From NCBI GenBank assembly GCA_923172585.1, contig OV298644.1, positions 1,195,427 to 1,259,426 on the forward strand: DNA of 64,000 nt, given 5' to 3'. The notes beneath the pieces are model-generated. The model ran no database searches and was not told where the DNA came from. It worked only from the letters and a program-made list of their open reading frames with translations. The DNA comes from Haemophilus influenzae (GTDB lineage Bacteria; Pseudomonadota; Gammaproteobacteria; Enterobacterales; Pasteurellaceae). The translations under genes were made by a program, and so were the position numbers. Positions 54,354 to 64,000 of the stretch are shown here, piece after piece; within the stretch, counting starts at the first letter, position 1; each line of letters begins with the position of its first letter.

Positions 54354-54695
54354 ATGTTTACAGATTGGAAAGAACACACATCTCACGTTAAAAAATCATT
54401 TGGTGAATTGGGTAAACAACACCCTAAAATGTTACAAGCTTACCAAGCATTAGGCGCGGCAGCAGCAGAGGGCAATGTGCTTGACGCTAAAACTCGTGAA
54501 CTTATCGCATTAGCCGTTGCTGTAACAACGCGTTGTGAAAGCTGTATTAGCGTACACGCAGAAGAAGCGGTAAAAGCTGGTGCAAGCGAAGCTGAAGTTG
54601 CTGCTGCATTAGCAACAGCTATCGCATTAAATGCAGGTGCAGCTTATACTTATTCTTTACGTGCATTAGAAGCATATAGCGTACAGAAAGCTTAA
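54354..54695 (+). CDS. AhpD-like carboxymuconolactone decarboxylase family protein
   Basis: The product has 113 residues. The redox-active signature is TTRCESCISVHAEEAVKAGAS (CxxC then H near residue 58), followed by an alanine-rich helix. Members act as alkylhydroperoxidase-type reductants. It lies divergent from the AraC-family regulator, a common arrangement for an inducible gene and its controller. A TTTAGGAG ribosome site precedes the ATG, and a clear terminator follows. Confidence 0.9.
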   Translation: MFTDWKEHTSHVKKSFGELGKQHPKMLQAYQALGAAAAEGNVLDAKTRELIALAVAVTTRCESCISVHAEEAVKAGASEAEVAAALATAIALNAGAAYTYSLRALEAYSVQKA

Positions 54696-54732
54696 TTACT
54701 CATCATTCCATAAAGTTAAGTTGATTAAGAGA

Positions 54733-54765
54733 AAGGGAGCATTTTTTTAATGCTCCCTTGTTTTG
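54733..54765 (+). terminator. Terminator after the AhpD-like gene
   Basis: AAGGGAGCATT at 54733-54743 pairs with AATGCTCCCTT at 54749-54759, followed by GTTTTG. It can also stop minus-strand readthrough from the restriction gene, which ends at 54795. Confidence 0.85.
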
Positions 54766-54794
54766 TTAAGGTTGTGTTTTAATAATACACCACT

Positions 54795-57538
54795 CTATTT
54801 TTCAAGCGATGCCTCCCCTAAAGGGAATGACTCCGTAAATTGTCCATTTTTCTCATTGTCAGTAAAAAACGGCAAACCAATCAAACGATAATGCGGTGTA
54901 TCTTTTTGCAGAATCTTATTCTTCCCATATTCCACTGTGATTGCCTCTAAAAAAGCGTTTTTCCACTCATCATTTTCCACTAAATGCCCGCCTTTCGGTT
55001 CAATGAAAATTTGGTAATGCAAAAAGTCATCCACACCATTGGAAGAAGATTTTTGTTTATCTTTCAGCAATAAAATAAAGTCGGGCATAAAACCTTTGCC
55101 GTTATCAAAATTTCTCAATTTGAGCACTTCTTCATTACGGATTAAATGAACGTCATATTGAGATTTCAAATTACCCAAACGCTCTGAAATAAATTGAATT
55201 AACGCTTCTTCCAAACTCGTTCCAGCAAAATTATCCATCAAATACCAATCATTTTGCGTGGCAATAGCAGTTTTTACATCATCTTTTTTGACCCATTTTT
55301 GTTTTGGTGTGCCAAAAATTTCCCATAATTTTTTAGGCGTAAATTCTTTTGTACCGATAAATGGCTTATCACTTTCATTGAGACGTTTTTCAACCATTTC
55401 CAAGATTTTCAGGCAGCCTGCAAGTTTGTCATCTGGGCTAATCTGTTTATCTTGCCCTAATCCCAAAAATTCAATTTGCCAATCTTTTAACAAGTTATTT
55501 TGCAATTCATTGCGATTTTGAATGTTGAGTTTGCTTTGCAAGCGATCGAAATGAAATAAAGATTGACTATTTTTTCCTTTGATATGCAAGGCTTTATTAA
55601 AAATGTGTCGCTCTATTTCACTCATTTTTATGGTTCGAGGAAAATTATTTTGTGTGCCGATTTGTCGGGCTATTTCATCATTTTCATCGGCTGTAAATTG
55701 CGTTTCCTGCAACAATTTGCCGTGAACTTGGAATGAAAGCGTTCGCGGATCGGCTTTTTCAGGCTGTCTGCATTATTGGCTTTGGCATTGGGATTGGGGA
55801 TTTTTTTATTCGCCCAAATTAACAACTCTCTAAAATCCTTATTATCAGCAAATTCAGATTTTAGTTTGAATGTGGTTAAAACTTTATCTTTATCGTTTTC
55901 GGGAATAAAGCCATCTTTTCGAAGTTCTGCTTTTAATTCTGAAATATAGCGAGATTGCTCATCGTGCGTGTAATAAAACAATTCTTCCAAAATACGCAAT
56001 TCGTGTTGCATATCGTTGTCAAATTTGCGTTTATTCGGCTGTTTATCTTCAAACGCAAATGGAAAATAACGCACTCCACGACCAATTAACTGCTTTTCCG
56101 ATACGGTAGCCGTGCCAGCCGTTTTGCCCTTCATATAAACGCACAATATCAAACAAATTCAGAACGTCCCAACCTTCGGTTAATCTGTCCACCGTAAAAA
56201 TAGCGCGGATCGGATTATCAGCCGCTTCCAAATTATTCAGCAATTTTTCCGTTTCACTGTCGGTTTTTTCTTTTTTGTTTTTGTTGGTCTCGGAGTTGGT
56301 AATAATCACATTATGTTTTTGATAATTTTGTTTCACCCAATTTGCCAAATGTGCAAACTCAAAGCCATTTTCCTGCATAAATTTTAGGGCTTGTTCGGTG
56401 CGGGTTTTGCCTTGTTCGTTGGCGTTATCGCTATCGTTCAGGCTTGCCCAAAATGTCGTTAAAAACGAAAAATCATCCGCTTGCACATTTTCTGCCCAAT
56501 TTAAAAATGCCAAATAATCCGCTTTTGATTCATCAATCGTCTTACTTCTAAATAACATCACAGGCTTGAAATTGGCAATGCCATATTTCAACGCGATTTG
56601 ATGGCGATACCAAGCAAACAATAAAGCGTGCAATACTCGCTCTTTTTTGTCCAGCGTACTGGATACCAAATTGATTTCTTTGGTATAACCTTTTTGCAAA
56701 AATTCTTTTAAGCCAAATTTTGTGATGATTTTATCAGCGTATTTTTGTTGCACGTCAGCATTTTCAGGTAGCGTGGCAGTAAATTCCAACAGCACATTTT
56801 GGCTAGGATTGCCATCTTTATTGAGTAATAATTCCAAAACTGTGTGCTCCCAGCCTTTTCGTTCAATTTCGGCATGGCTGGTACGGTCGTTCATTTCCTT
56901 TTCTAACTCTAATTCGCCTTGTTTTTTGCCTTTGGTTTGTGCGTTTAAATGGTGTGCTTCATCGCCCAGCATCACAAGATTCAATTTGTGCAAATCCGCC
57001 CATGTGGTTTGGTTTTCTCGTTGGATGTGAATATCGTTATACAGTTTTTGAATGCTGGTAAATTTAATTTCAATGCCGTCTGAATATTGGCTAAACGTTT
57101 CCACTTTGCGAATAGGAATTACCGTATCGCCCTGCAAAATCTTCTCGGTAAACAAAAATTTTGCGTGCGTTGGGTCAATAAAATTATTTTCCGTTTTATC
57201 CACGATATTGTTTTGATTCACAAAAAACAGAAAATGCCGATATCCTTTTTCAAAATAATACAAAATCAATGCCGCCATCATCATCGTTTTGCCTGCACCT
57301 GTTGCCATATTAAATAGCAAATGGGTAGGGCGGTTTTTGATATCGGGGAAGTCCTTTAATTTTGGAGTGCGGTCAAAAATTACAAAGTTTTCTAAAGCCG
57401 ATTTTTGCCATTCAAAAAACGGATATTTTAAATTGCGTTCTACAAATTCAGGCAGCCTGTATTTTTCATCATCTCCGTTTCATATAACACAGCTTTGCGG
57501 TTTTCAATTACTTCAAACAACGTTTTATCATTCGCCAT
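54795..57538 (-). pseudogene. res: Type III restriction endonuclease subunit, multiple frameshifts
   Basis: The start is the ATG at 57536-57538 (MANDKTLFEVIENRK), overlapping the mod stop by 11 bp. Helicase motifs are present: NMATGAGKTMMM (motif I) and VMLGDEAHHLN (DEAH-type motif II). A C-terminal nuclease block has FMPDFILLLKDK and YQIFIEPKGGH. Frame changes occur near 57470 (one base lost in EDDEKYRLPEF), near 56100-56130 (between RLYEGQNG and TATVSEKQLIGRGVRYFPF), and near 55757 (an A run one base short before ADPRTLSF). The enzyme cannot be full length. In Rd, as I recall, the corresponding genes HI1054-1055 are also split. Confidence 0.88.
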
Positions 57539-59591
57539 CTTTTTTCTCCGCTTGATTTTTTACTGATTGATAGAACGCACGGCTTAACGCTTTATCGTCA
57601 TCGTTCAGGCAACCTGCAAATTGTTCATCATCCATTTCGGATAATGAAACATACATTTGATTTAAATCCAACATTTCAAGCATCATTTGTTTTTGTTCGT
57701 CAAGTGGTAAGGTTTGAAATTCAGGTTTTTCAATGATTTGACTAAATTCCTTCACGCTTACATTGTATTTTAGGAAATAGCGTTCGCATAATTCATTAAA
57801 CAGCGTTTTGATGTCGTCTAAATTTTCGCACGCCAAAATTTGTTGTTTTGCGGTTTCGTTAAATGGAGCAAGTTCGGCATAAACAAACTCGCCACCACCT
57901 TGCCAATTCACGGCTTTGGAAATACCGCCTTGCTCGCCATCAATCACCTTTTTAAGTCTCTCTTTTGTTATCGTTTCAATATAATCCATCTGCTCGATAG
58001 CAATAAATTGCCTATTCATTTTCATCGCAACCGCCGCAGTTGTTCCGCTTCCGGCAAAGAAGTCAAGGACTATGTCGTTTTCATTGGTTGCCATATCTAT
58101 AATTCTATAAAGCAACTGTTCTGGTTTTTTGGCATTTACAAAATTTACACTACCTTGATTTTGTGTATTTTGAAAATCTATATCTATCCATAAATCACAA
58201 AGCAAATTTGAAATATCATAGTCATACTTTAAGCCATTTATAAAATAGTTAAAGTTTTTAGAAATAGGAACTTTGCAACATAATATCATTAAAATACATA
58301 TAATCGTTTTATAAAATAAATTTTATTCGCCACTTATCACTAAGACAGATATCTTTAATTTCATTATTTCTATGTGTGCTTCTATCTGAACAACATTTAT
58401 CCCCACAATTTAAGATAAAAGCTTTTATGCTCTTTGTTATTTATATCAAAGTCGTTTAATGTTTGTTTTTCTGATAAAATTTTGTTTTAATACACTTAAT
58501 AAACTAATACTTCCTTATTTTGTTACGTATAACATATAATGATTATCATATGATGACTTTTATTATATATGTGATTTATGGGAAATATTATCTCAACTTT
58601 TTTAAAACACTATAATATCTTTTGATTTTAAAATTGTTTTATTTGCGTGGCTTAATTTTCACCACTTGCACTGAGATGATTTAATGGTGATACATCTAAT
58701 AAAATTATCTCTCCCAAAAATCTCATCCATAAGCACCTTTAAATACGCTTGTTCATTATCATCACATTGCACAAATATAACACCGTCGTCTTTTAAAAGT
58801 TCTCTTGCTATTTCAAGGCGATTTTTCATAAAAGACAAGCCAAGTGGAGTGATTAAATCTATCATTATAGTTAAAGCTATCGTTGCCCGTGTTATAAGGT
58901 GGGTCAATATAAATTAGCTTAACTTTACCTTTAAACTGCTTGGCAAGCGAATGCAGGGCAATCAGATTATTGCCTTTGATAATGAGATTTTCAGCTGGTG
59001 TGCCGTCTGAATGGCGTTTGATTTCGTCAACGGGTTGTTTGCCGTCTGCGGTATAGCGAGAGAATTTTGAGAATGCTTTTGCGTCAAAAAGTCGGTCAAT
59101 TTCATCAAAAGCAAGGGTTTGATTAAAAAAGATTTCTTGTCTTTTTCGGGTTAATTTAGTGTATAATTGGCTGGCTGGCTGTTATTGCGTTTAAAATAAA
59201 TTTCTTCGCCTTCTTCGGTGCTTTGTCCGCCATTTAACACACAATCTTTAAACGGAAAATCTAACACAATATCCGAACTGTCTTTCAAAAAGCGGTTGCC
59301 GTCCGTCAAGCCAATGCGATTGGCGTATTTTGTGTAGGAATTATTGATGCGGTGTTTGTCCAAGAAAAAACGAAAATCCTGCAATTTAAACACCAAAACA
59401 CCATTCACTTCCACAAAGAAATGGCGTTTTAAATCATCATTCCCCAATAACAACCCGATAATAGTCGGGTCGGTTTTTTCCACCAAATCCAATAGGATAT
59501 TTTTGGCTAAAATGGTTTTTTCTTCGTTTGCCCATACTTTTTCGTGTGATCGCAGGGCTTGGGTTAATTCGGTTTGAATGTCTGTCTTCAT
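57528..59591 (-). pseudogene. modA: Type III DNA methyltransferase (ModA-like), phase-off and degraded
   Basis: The N-terminus (59591 to about 59185) is TDIQTELTQALRSHEKVWANEE through LNGGQSTEEGEEIYFKR. An AGCC repeat then shifts the frame into a stop (PANYTLN). The alternative frame downstream reads YTKLTRKRQEIFFNQTLAFDEID and leads to the catalytic DPPYNTGNDSFNY motif (about 58880-58910). One extra base near 58832 shifts the frame again before MKNRLEIARELLKDDGVIFV. The target-recognition middle (58290-58650) is full of stops. The C-terminal SAM motif VLDFFAGSGTTAAVAM is intact. As written, no functional methyltransferase is made. Confidence 0.88.
59169..59180 (-). repeat. AGCC tetranucleotide tract in modA, three units
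   Basis: GGCT is repeated three times on the plus strand (AGCC on the coding strand). Reading through three units puts the following sequence out of frame (stop after YTLN). Four units would place it in frame with YTKLTRKRQE. ModA genes of H. influenzae are switched by slippage in exactly such tetranucleotide tracts, which are usually much longer. Confidence 0.8.
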
Positions 59592-59803
59592 CGTTATCAA
59601 TCCTCATAAGTTATTTTAATGTGCTATTACAAAGGAATAGCAGAGTGTTTAGGTATATTTATCGACCGTACAGGTTTAATTACTCTCTTAACCTGTTTTC
59701 TTTGACTCACAGAAGTCAAAAAATTTTGTTTATGTGCATCAAATTTTAGTGAAAGCATCAACACAGTATTAAAACACAGCCTTTGTTAAACCAAATTAGC
59801 ATT

Positions 59804-60396
59804 CTAAAACTGTTCTAGTGCTTTTTTCACTGGGGCAAAGCTACGACGATGTTGCGGTAACGCGCCAAATTCAGCTAATTTTTCCAAATGTAATTTGGTT
59901 GGATAGCCTTTATGCTGGGCAAAAGCGTATTCTGGATATTGCTTGTCTAATTCTTCCATTTCTTGGTCTCGTGCCACTTTCGCTAAAATAGAGGCGGCAC
60001 TGATTTCTGCCACAAGGCTATCGCCTTTTACGACGGCTTGCGCTGGAATATCTAAATCTTTTGGGATCTTATTGCCATCAACCAACACAAAGTGCGGTTG
60101 AATTTTTAAAGATTTTACCGCTCGAGTCATTGCCAGCAAGGAGGCTTGCAGGATATTTATCTCGTCAATTTCGTCAGCTTCAGCTCGACCTAATGCCCAA
60201 GCAAGGGCTTTTTCTTTGATTTCGTCAGCAAGGGCTAAACGTTTTTTTCTGAAAGTTTTTTGGAATCAGCTAATCCTTCAATTGGATTATGAGGATCTAA
60301 AATGACGGCAGCCGTGACAACCGCCCCAACGAGAGGGCCTCGCCCAACTTCATCAACGCCAGCGATCAATTTATAGCCTTGTGGATATTCAAACAT
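59804..60396 (-). pseudogene. rnhB: Ribonuclease HII, broken by a one-base frameshift
   Basis: It begins [27 protein letters not shown] at 60396, with the catalytic GVDEVGRGP block, and ends with [17 protein letters not shown]. Near 60242-60248 a run of seven As ends the first frame (SEKN then stop). Eight As would read [19 protein letters not shown] and join the 111-codon C-terminal frame (59804-60139) for a total of about 197 residues, the normal length. Its ATG overlaps the end of lpxB. The enzyme removes misincorporated ribonucleotides from DNA. A homopolymer miscall is a likely explanation. Confidence 0.88.
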
Positions 60397-61561
60397 TTTT
60401 TGTTCCTTCTAATAAATCAATGACTGCTTGAGCCGCTTGCTTATCGGCATTGCATTGAATTTTTTGGTGTAAATCCGTGAAGTGCTGAATTAAAACATGG
60501 CGATTTTTTACCGCACTTTCATCATCTGAAAGATAAGCAGATAGTTTTTCAGCGAGTAATTCTGGCGTGCATTCTTCTTGAATCATTTCAGGCACGAGCA
60601 TTTCATTCGCAAGCAAGTTTGGTAAAGAAATATAATCAGTTTTCACTAAACGTTTTGCTAAGAAATAGGTCAGTGGTTTCATTCGATAGCCAACTACCAT
60701 GGGGGATTTACAAAGCATTGCTTCAAGTGCTGCTGTTCCTGAAGCAAGAAGTGTTGCATCAGCTGCGATCATTGCTTGTCGTGCATTGCCATCAATTAAA
60801 TGCAGGTCTAGATTTGGCGTAATTTTAGCTTTAATGGTTTCAAATTGAATTCGTCGTTTTTCGTTCACTAAAGGCACGAGGAATTGTAAATCTGGGAATT
60901 GTTCTTTTAATAATAAAGCGGTTTTTAAGAAAGGCTCAGCCAGAAATTCCACTTCTGAACCTCGGCTTCCAACTAAGATTGCTAAATAGCGTTGTGCGGG
61001 ATCAATCTGTAACGTTTGGCAGGCTTCGGCACGGTTTGGTTTGAGCGGAATAGCATCTGCCATTGTGTGTCCAATAAAACGGCAAGGCACATTAAATTTA
61101 TCGTAAAAAGCTTTCTCAAAAGGCAAAAAGGCAAGAACTTGATGAGTCGCTTTGGCAATTTTATGGATGCGATTTTGACGCCAAGCCCATACAGAGGGGC
61201 TAACGTAATGAATAGTTTTAATTCCGTTCTCTTTTAGTTTAAGTTCTACATCCAAATTAAAATCAGGCGCATCAATGCCGATGTAAACATCAGGTTTTTC
61301 TTGCAACATAGTTTGAATGACATTTTTGCGAATTTTCAACAGACGAGGAAGATGTTTTAATATTTCAGCCAAGCCCATGACTGAAAGCTCTTCCATATCA
61401 ACAAGCGTCTCACAACCTTCAGCCAACATTCTTGGGCCTGCAATGCCAATAAAGCGCGCATTAGGATAATGTGCTTTGAGCTGGCGTATTAATCCCGCCC
61501 CGAGAATATCGCCAGACACTTCTCCTGCAACAAGAGCAATGGTTGGATTTGTTTTATTCAT
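60389..61561 (-). CDS. lpxB: Lipid-A-disaccharide synthase
   Basis: The product has 390 residues from the ATG at 61559-61561 ([18 protein letters not shown]). The longer frame to 61588 adds an unlikely leader. GT19-family blocks include [35 protein letters not shown] and [10 protein letters not shown]. It joins UDP-diacylglucosamine and lipid X in lipid A synthesis. It sits in the usual fabZ-lpxA-lpxB-rnhB order. Its stop overlaps the rnhB start by 8 bp. Confidence 0.96.
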   Translation of the reverse strand: MNKTNPTIALVAGEVSGDILGAGLIRQLKAHYPNARFIGIAGPRMLAEGCETLVDMEELSVMGLAEILKHLPRLLKIRKNVIQTMLQEKPDVYIGIDAPDFNLDVELKLKENGIKTIHYVSPSVWAWRQNRIHKIAKATHQVLAFLPFEKAFYDKFNVPCRFIGHTMADAIPLKPNRAEACQTLQIDPAQRYLAILVGSRGSEVEFLAEPFLKTALLLKEQFPDLQFLVPLVNEKRRIQFETIKAKITPNLDLHLIDGNARQAMIAADATLLASGTAALEAMLCKSPMVVGYRMKPLTYFLAKRLVKTDYISLPNLLANEMLVPEMIQEECTPELLAEKLSAYLSDDESAVKNRHVLIQHFTDLHQKIQCNADKQAAQAVIDLLEGTKNV

Positions 61562-61627
61562 CAAATTTATCCTAAAAAATAACCGCACTTTGGTGTGTAA
61601 AGTGCAGTTGAAAATGAAGAAGTTTTA

Positions 61628-62416
61628 TTAACGAATAATCCCGCGAGTTGAACGTTTGAAAAATTCAACAAAAAAACTGATCGCTGAATCGGTTTCCGCA
61701 ATTTGCTCAATTTCTGGTAACACTTCTTCAAGTGTTTTACCGCTACGGTAGAGCATTTTATAAATGTTACGGATTACGTGCATAGTTGGTTTATCAAAAC
61801 CACGACGTTTCAAACCCTCTAAGTTTACGCCAAATGGACGGGCGTGGTTGCCTTGCGCCATAACATAAGGTGGTACATCTTGGCTTACCATAGAACCGCC
61901 GCCTAACATAACGTGTGCACCAACAATCACAAATTGATGAATTGCTGACATACCGCCAACAATCACGAAATCATCTAATTCTACGTGACCTGCAAGCGTT
62001 GCATTGTTTGCCAGAATACAGTTATTTTTAATTTGGCAATCGTGCGCAACGTGAACATTAATCATTAATAAATTGTTATTGCCAATAGCTGTTACGCCAC
62101 AGCCTTGAATCGTGCCACGATGGATTGTCACGTGTTCACGAATTTTATTGCTATTACCAATAATGGTTTTTGTAGCTTCGCCTTTGTATTTCAAATCTTG
62201 GTTTACTTCGCCAATACTAGTGAATTGATAAATTTCGTTATCTTCGCCAATCACGGTATCGCCACGTACCACAACGTGAGATTTCAATACAGTGCGAGCT
62301 TTGATTTCAACAGTACCCTCAATAATACAGAAAGGCCCAATAAAAACATCTTCGCCAATTACCGCACCTTCTTCAATGAGGGCAGTTGGATGAATTTTTG
62401 CACTTGGGTGGATCAT
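61628..62416 (-). CDS. lpxA: UDP-N-acetylglucosamine O-acyltransferase
   Basis: The product has 262 residues. It has a left-handed beta-helix of hexapeptide repeats (for example [15 protein letters not shown]) with the catalytic histidine in [18 protein letters not shown], and the family end region [12 protein letters not shown]. It catalyses the first acyl transfer of lipid A synthesis. It lies 13 bp downstream of fabZ. Two opposed uptake signals (61581-61610) lie between it and lpxB. Confidence 0.96.
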   Translation of the reverse strand: MIHPSAKIHPTALIEEGAVIGEDVFIGPFCIIEGTVEIKARTVLKSHVVVRGDTVIGEDNEIYQFTSIGEVNQDLKYKGEATKTIIGNSNKIREHVTIHRGTIQGCGVTAIGNNNLLMINVHVAHDCQIKNNCILANNATLAGHVELDDFVIVGGMSAIHQFVIVGAHVMLGGGSMVSQDVPPYVMAQGNHARPFGVNLEGLKRRGFDKPTMHVIRNIYKMLYRSGKTLEEVLPEIEQIAETDSAISFFVEFFKRSTRGIIR

Positions 62417-62429
62417 ATTTACCCCTTAA

Positions 62430-62876
62430 TTAACGACGAGCACACATTAGTTTTGCTTCACAAGCGATTTCGCCGTTTACGGTGGCAACGCCAGTAAATG
62501 CAGTAATACCACGGCGTTTTTTAATCACTTGAACGTTTAATTCCATTTGATCTCCCGGTAATACTGGGCGTTTAAAGCGGGCTTCATCAATACCTGCAAA
62601 GTAGAATAGTTCGCCGCCTTTTAATTCGTGAGTTTTAAAGGCTAAAATGCCCATTGCTTGTGCCAAAGCTTCTAAAATTAAAACGCCCGGTAAAATGGGT
62701 TCGCCTGGGAAGTGGCCTGTGAAACAAGGCTCATTGACGCTGATATTTTTAATCGCTTTTAACCATTCGCCTTCTTTAAAATCCAATACGCGATCCACTA
62801 ATAAAAATGGATAGCGATGTGGTAATAAAGTCATAATTTCTTTTGATTCGATCACTTTTGGTTGTTGTTCTGACAC
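62430..62876 (-). CDS. fabZ: 3-hydroxyacyl-ACP dehydratase FabZ
   Basis: The product has 148 residues. It is a hot-dog fold dehydratase with [14 protein letters not shown], the active-site histidine in [24 protein letters not shown] (HFPGxPxxPGV), and [11 protein letters not shown]. It dehydrates 3-hydroxyacyl-ACP in fatty acid synthesis and shares substrate with the lpxA step encoded next in the operon. Confidence 0.96.
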   Translation of the reverse strand: MSEQQPKVIESKEIMTLLPHRYPFLLVDRVLDFKEGEWLKAIKNISVNEPCFTGHFPGEPILPGVLILEALAQAMGILAFKTHELKGGELFYFAGIDEARFKRPVLPGDQMELNVQVIKKRRGITAFTGVATVNGEIACEAKLMCARR

Positions 62877-62961
62877 GTTGATACCTTACAAAAAATAAAC
62901 AAATAAAATCTGTCGGATTATACGATATTTATAGCTAAAAATAAAACGCACTCAATATAGC

Positions 62962-64000
62962 CTAGTGTTTAGGACGAATATCAATGGCTGGATCGTCATC
63001 TTTACGATATTTTTCATCAATTCGTTTTTGCAATCCAAAGTCATTTTTATCCGACTCGTTAGAAAATAAATCTTCTGTTTGCGTTAATTGAGGATTTTTA
63101 ATTCCTATCCAGTTTGCAATCCCTTCTAAGAAGTTTAAACCTGATTTAAACACCTTATATTCTTTGCGTTCCATATCATCTGATGAAATTTTGAATAGCG
63201 GAATATTATGATGTTCTCGGCTGAAACAGTTTTGATTGAACAAAAGTATATTGTTTTTTTCATCTTGTTGGTGGCACAAACCGTGATCTGAGAAATAAAT
63301 CATTGAAAAAGTGCGGTGATTTTTCTTCGCGTTTTCTTCAAGCTGATCATATACACGTTTTAAAAATTCGTCAGTTTTCTTAATAGATGAAACATAGCAA
63401 TTTAAATAACCATATTTCGAATTAAGATCTTTATCATCAAAGATTTTTGGATAATCTTCGATACGATCGCAAGCCATTGGGTGTGAACCATAAATATGCA
63501 ACACAATAAAACGTTTTCCTTGAACAGAATTTTCTAATACTTGGGCGAATTTGGGTAATAAATCAAAGTCACTAAAGTTAGTCGAATTAAAGCTTCCGCC
63601 TTTTTTCAAGAAAAAGGTTTCATCAGATTTTGATGCAAGGGATGAAACTGGCGTATCGAATTTACCGATCATCCCATGATTAGAAAGCCAATAAGTTTTC
63701 ACGCCTGCAGATTTGATGAGATCCACTAAACTCAAACTGTAATTGGGTTCCCATTTTTCTTTGTCTGGAAAGGTTAGCATTAAACGAAGTGGGGCGACGG
63801 TATTTGTTCCTGCGGAACGAAAACCATCAATCAACGTGCCTTTAGCGTTAGACATAAAGGGGGTGTTTTCAATTGGATAACCGTAGGCATGGTGGTAATC
63901 TTTCCGTGCACTTTCTCCGAGTACAATTACATAATCATCATAGCGTGAATTTTCTAATGTTGATTTTCCCCAGTTATCAGATTGAGAAATTTGTTTTAGT
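62962..64000 (-). CDS. Phosphoethanolamine-transferase/sulfatase family protein, 5' end outside the window
   Basis: It is open from the right window edge to the stop at 62962. The longest ATG-started piece begins at 63855, but the frame continues upstream with [22 protein letters not shown], so 63855 is not the true start. Family features are the metal/nucleophile region GESARKD...NTP, then [18 protein letters not shown] (metal-binding DHG) and [11 protein letters not shown]. This is the C-terminal periplasmic catalytic domain of EptA/CptA-type enzymes that decorate lipooligosaccharide with phosphoethanolamine. The membrane part should lie beyond the edge. Confidence 0.85.

Overview
The window reads as Haemophilus influenzae chromosome. 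The base composition is AT-rich, copies of the uptake signal core AAGTGCGGT are common, and gene content and order match what I recall of the Rd segment around HI1019-HI1064 (thiBPQ, bioB, tktA, serB, yajQ, corA, dmsABC, lpxB-lpxA-fabZ). The left 30 kb is a capsule (cap) locus, most likely serotype b.

Layout. Bases 1-12223 hold the serotype-specific region (bcs4-bcs1, minus strand) and the ABC export genes bexDCBA (plus strand) of one cap copy. Bases 12267-14645 are a nest of insertion sequences: an IS3-family relic split by IS1016, then a second IS3-family element. Bases 14615-17934 carry hcsB and hcsA (minus strand). Bases 17990-29790 repeat bcs4-bcs1 and bexDCBA at a spacing of about 18.1 kb. 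This second copy ends inside bexA, which is fused to an IS1016 fragment. The junction lacks about 1.2 kb relative to copy 1, which matches the known bexA-IS1016 deletion of duplicated division I cap loci.

Capsule logic. Bcs1 makes CDP-ribitol. Bcs2 and the modular Bcs3 are ribitol-phosphate/ribosyl polymerising enzymes. HcsA and HcsB are KpsC/KpsS-like and would build the lipid-linked Kdo primer. BexA-D export the polymer. In this sequence bcs1, bexD-A, hcsA and hcsB of copy 1 are open, but bcs3 and bcs4 are interrupted in both copies and copy 2 is riddled with in-frame stops. As written, the locus could not make capsule. The damage is odd: clumped substitutions, blocks of divergent alleles, and patches that match a non-allelic position. 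Real decay with gene conversion and a faulty repeat consensus must both be considered.

Right of the repeat (30035-64000) is housekeeping chromosome. It contains a TPP riboswitch with thiBPQ, bioB, tktA, serB-yajQ-corA-yggT, a glutamine amidotransferase, a small island (XRE regulator, unknown small protein, HEPN-like protein, IS1595-family relic), the DMSO reductase operon with its chaperone and a ferredoxin, a transglutaminase-merT-merP group, an ABC exporter, an AraC regulator, an AhpD-like protein, a decayed type III restriction-modification locus with a short AGCC repeat, and rnhB-lpxB-lpxA-fabZ for lipid A and fatty acid synthesis. A phosphoethanolamine-transferase-like gene runs off the right edge.

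Several genes outside the repeat (thiP, the AraC regulator, rnhB, res) are each broken by one missing base in a homopolymer run, and dmsA by a short deletion. The repeated homopolymer signature suggests base-calling error for at least some of these.
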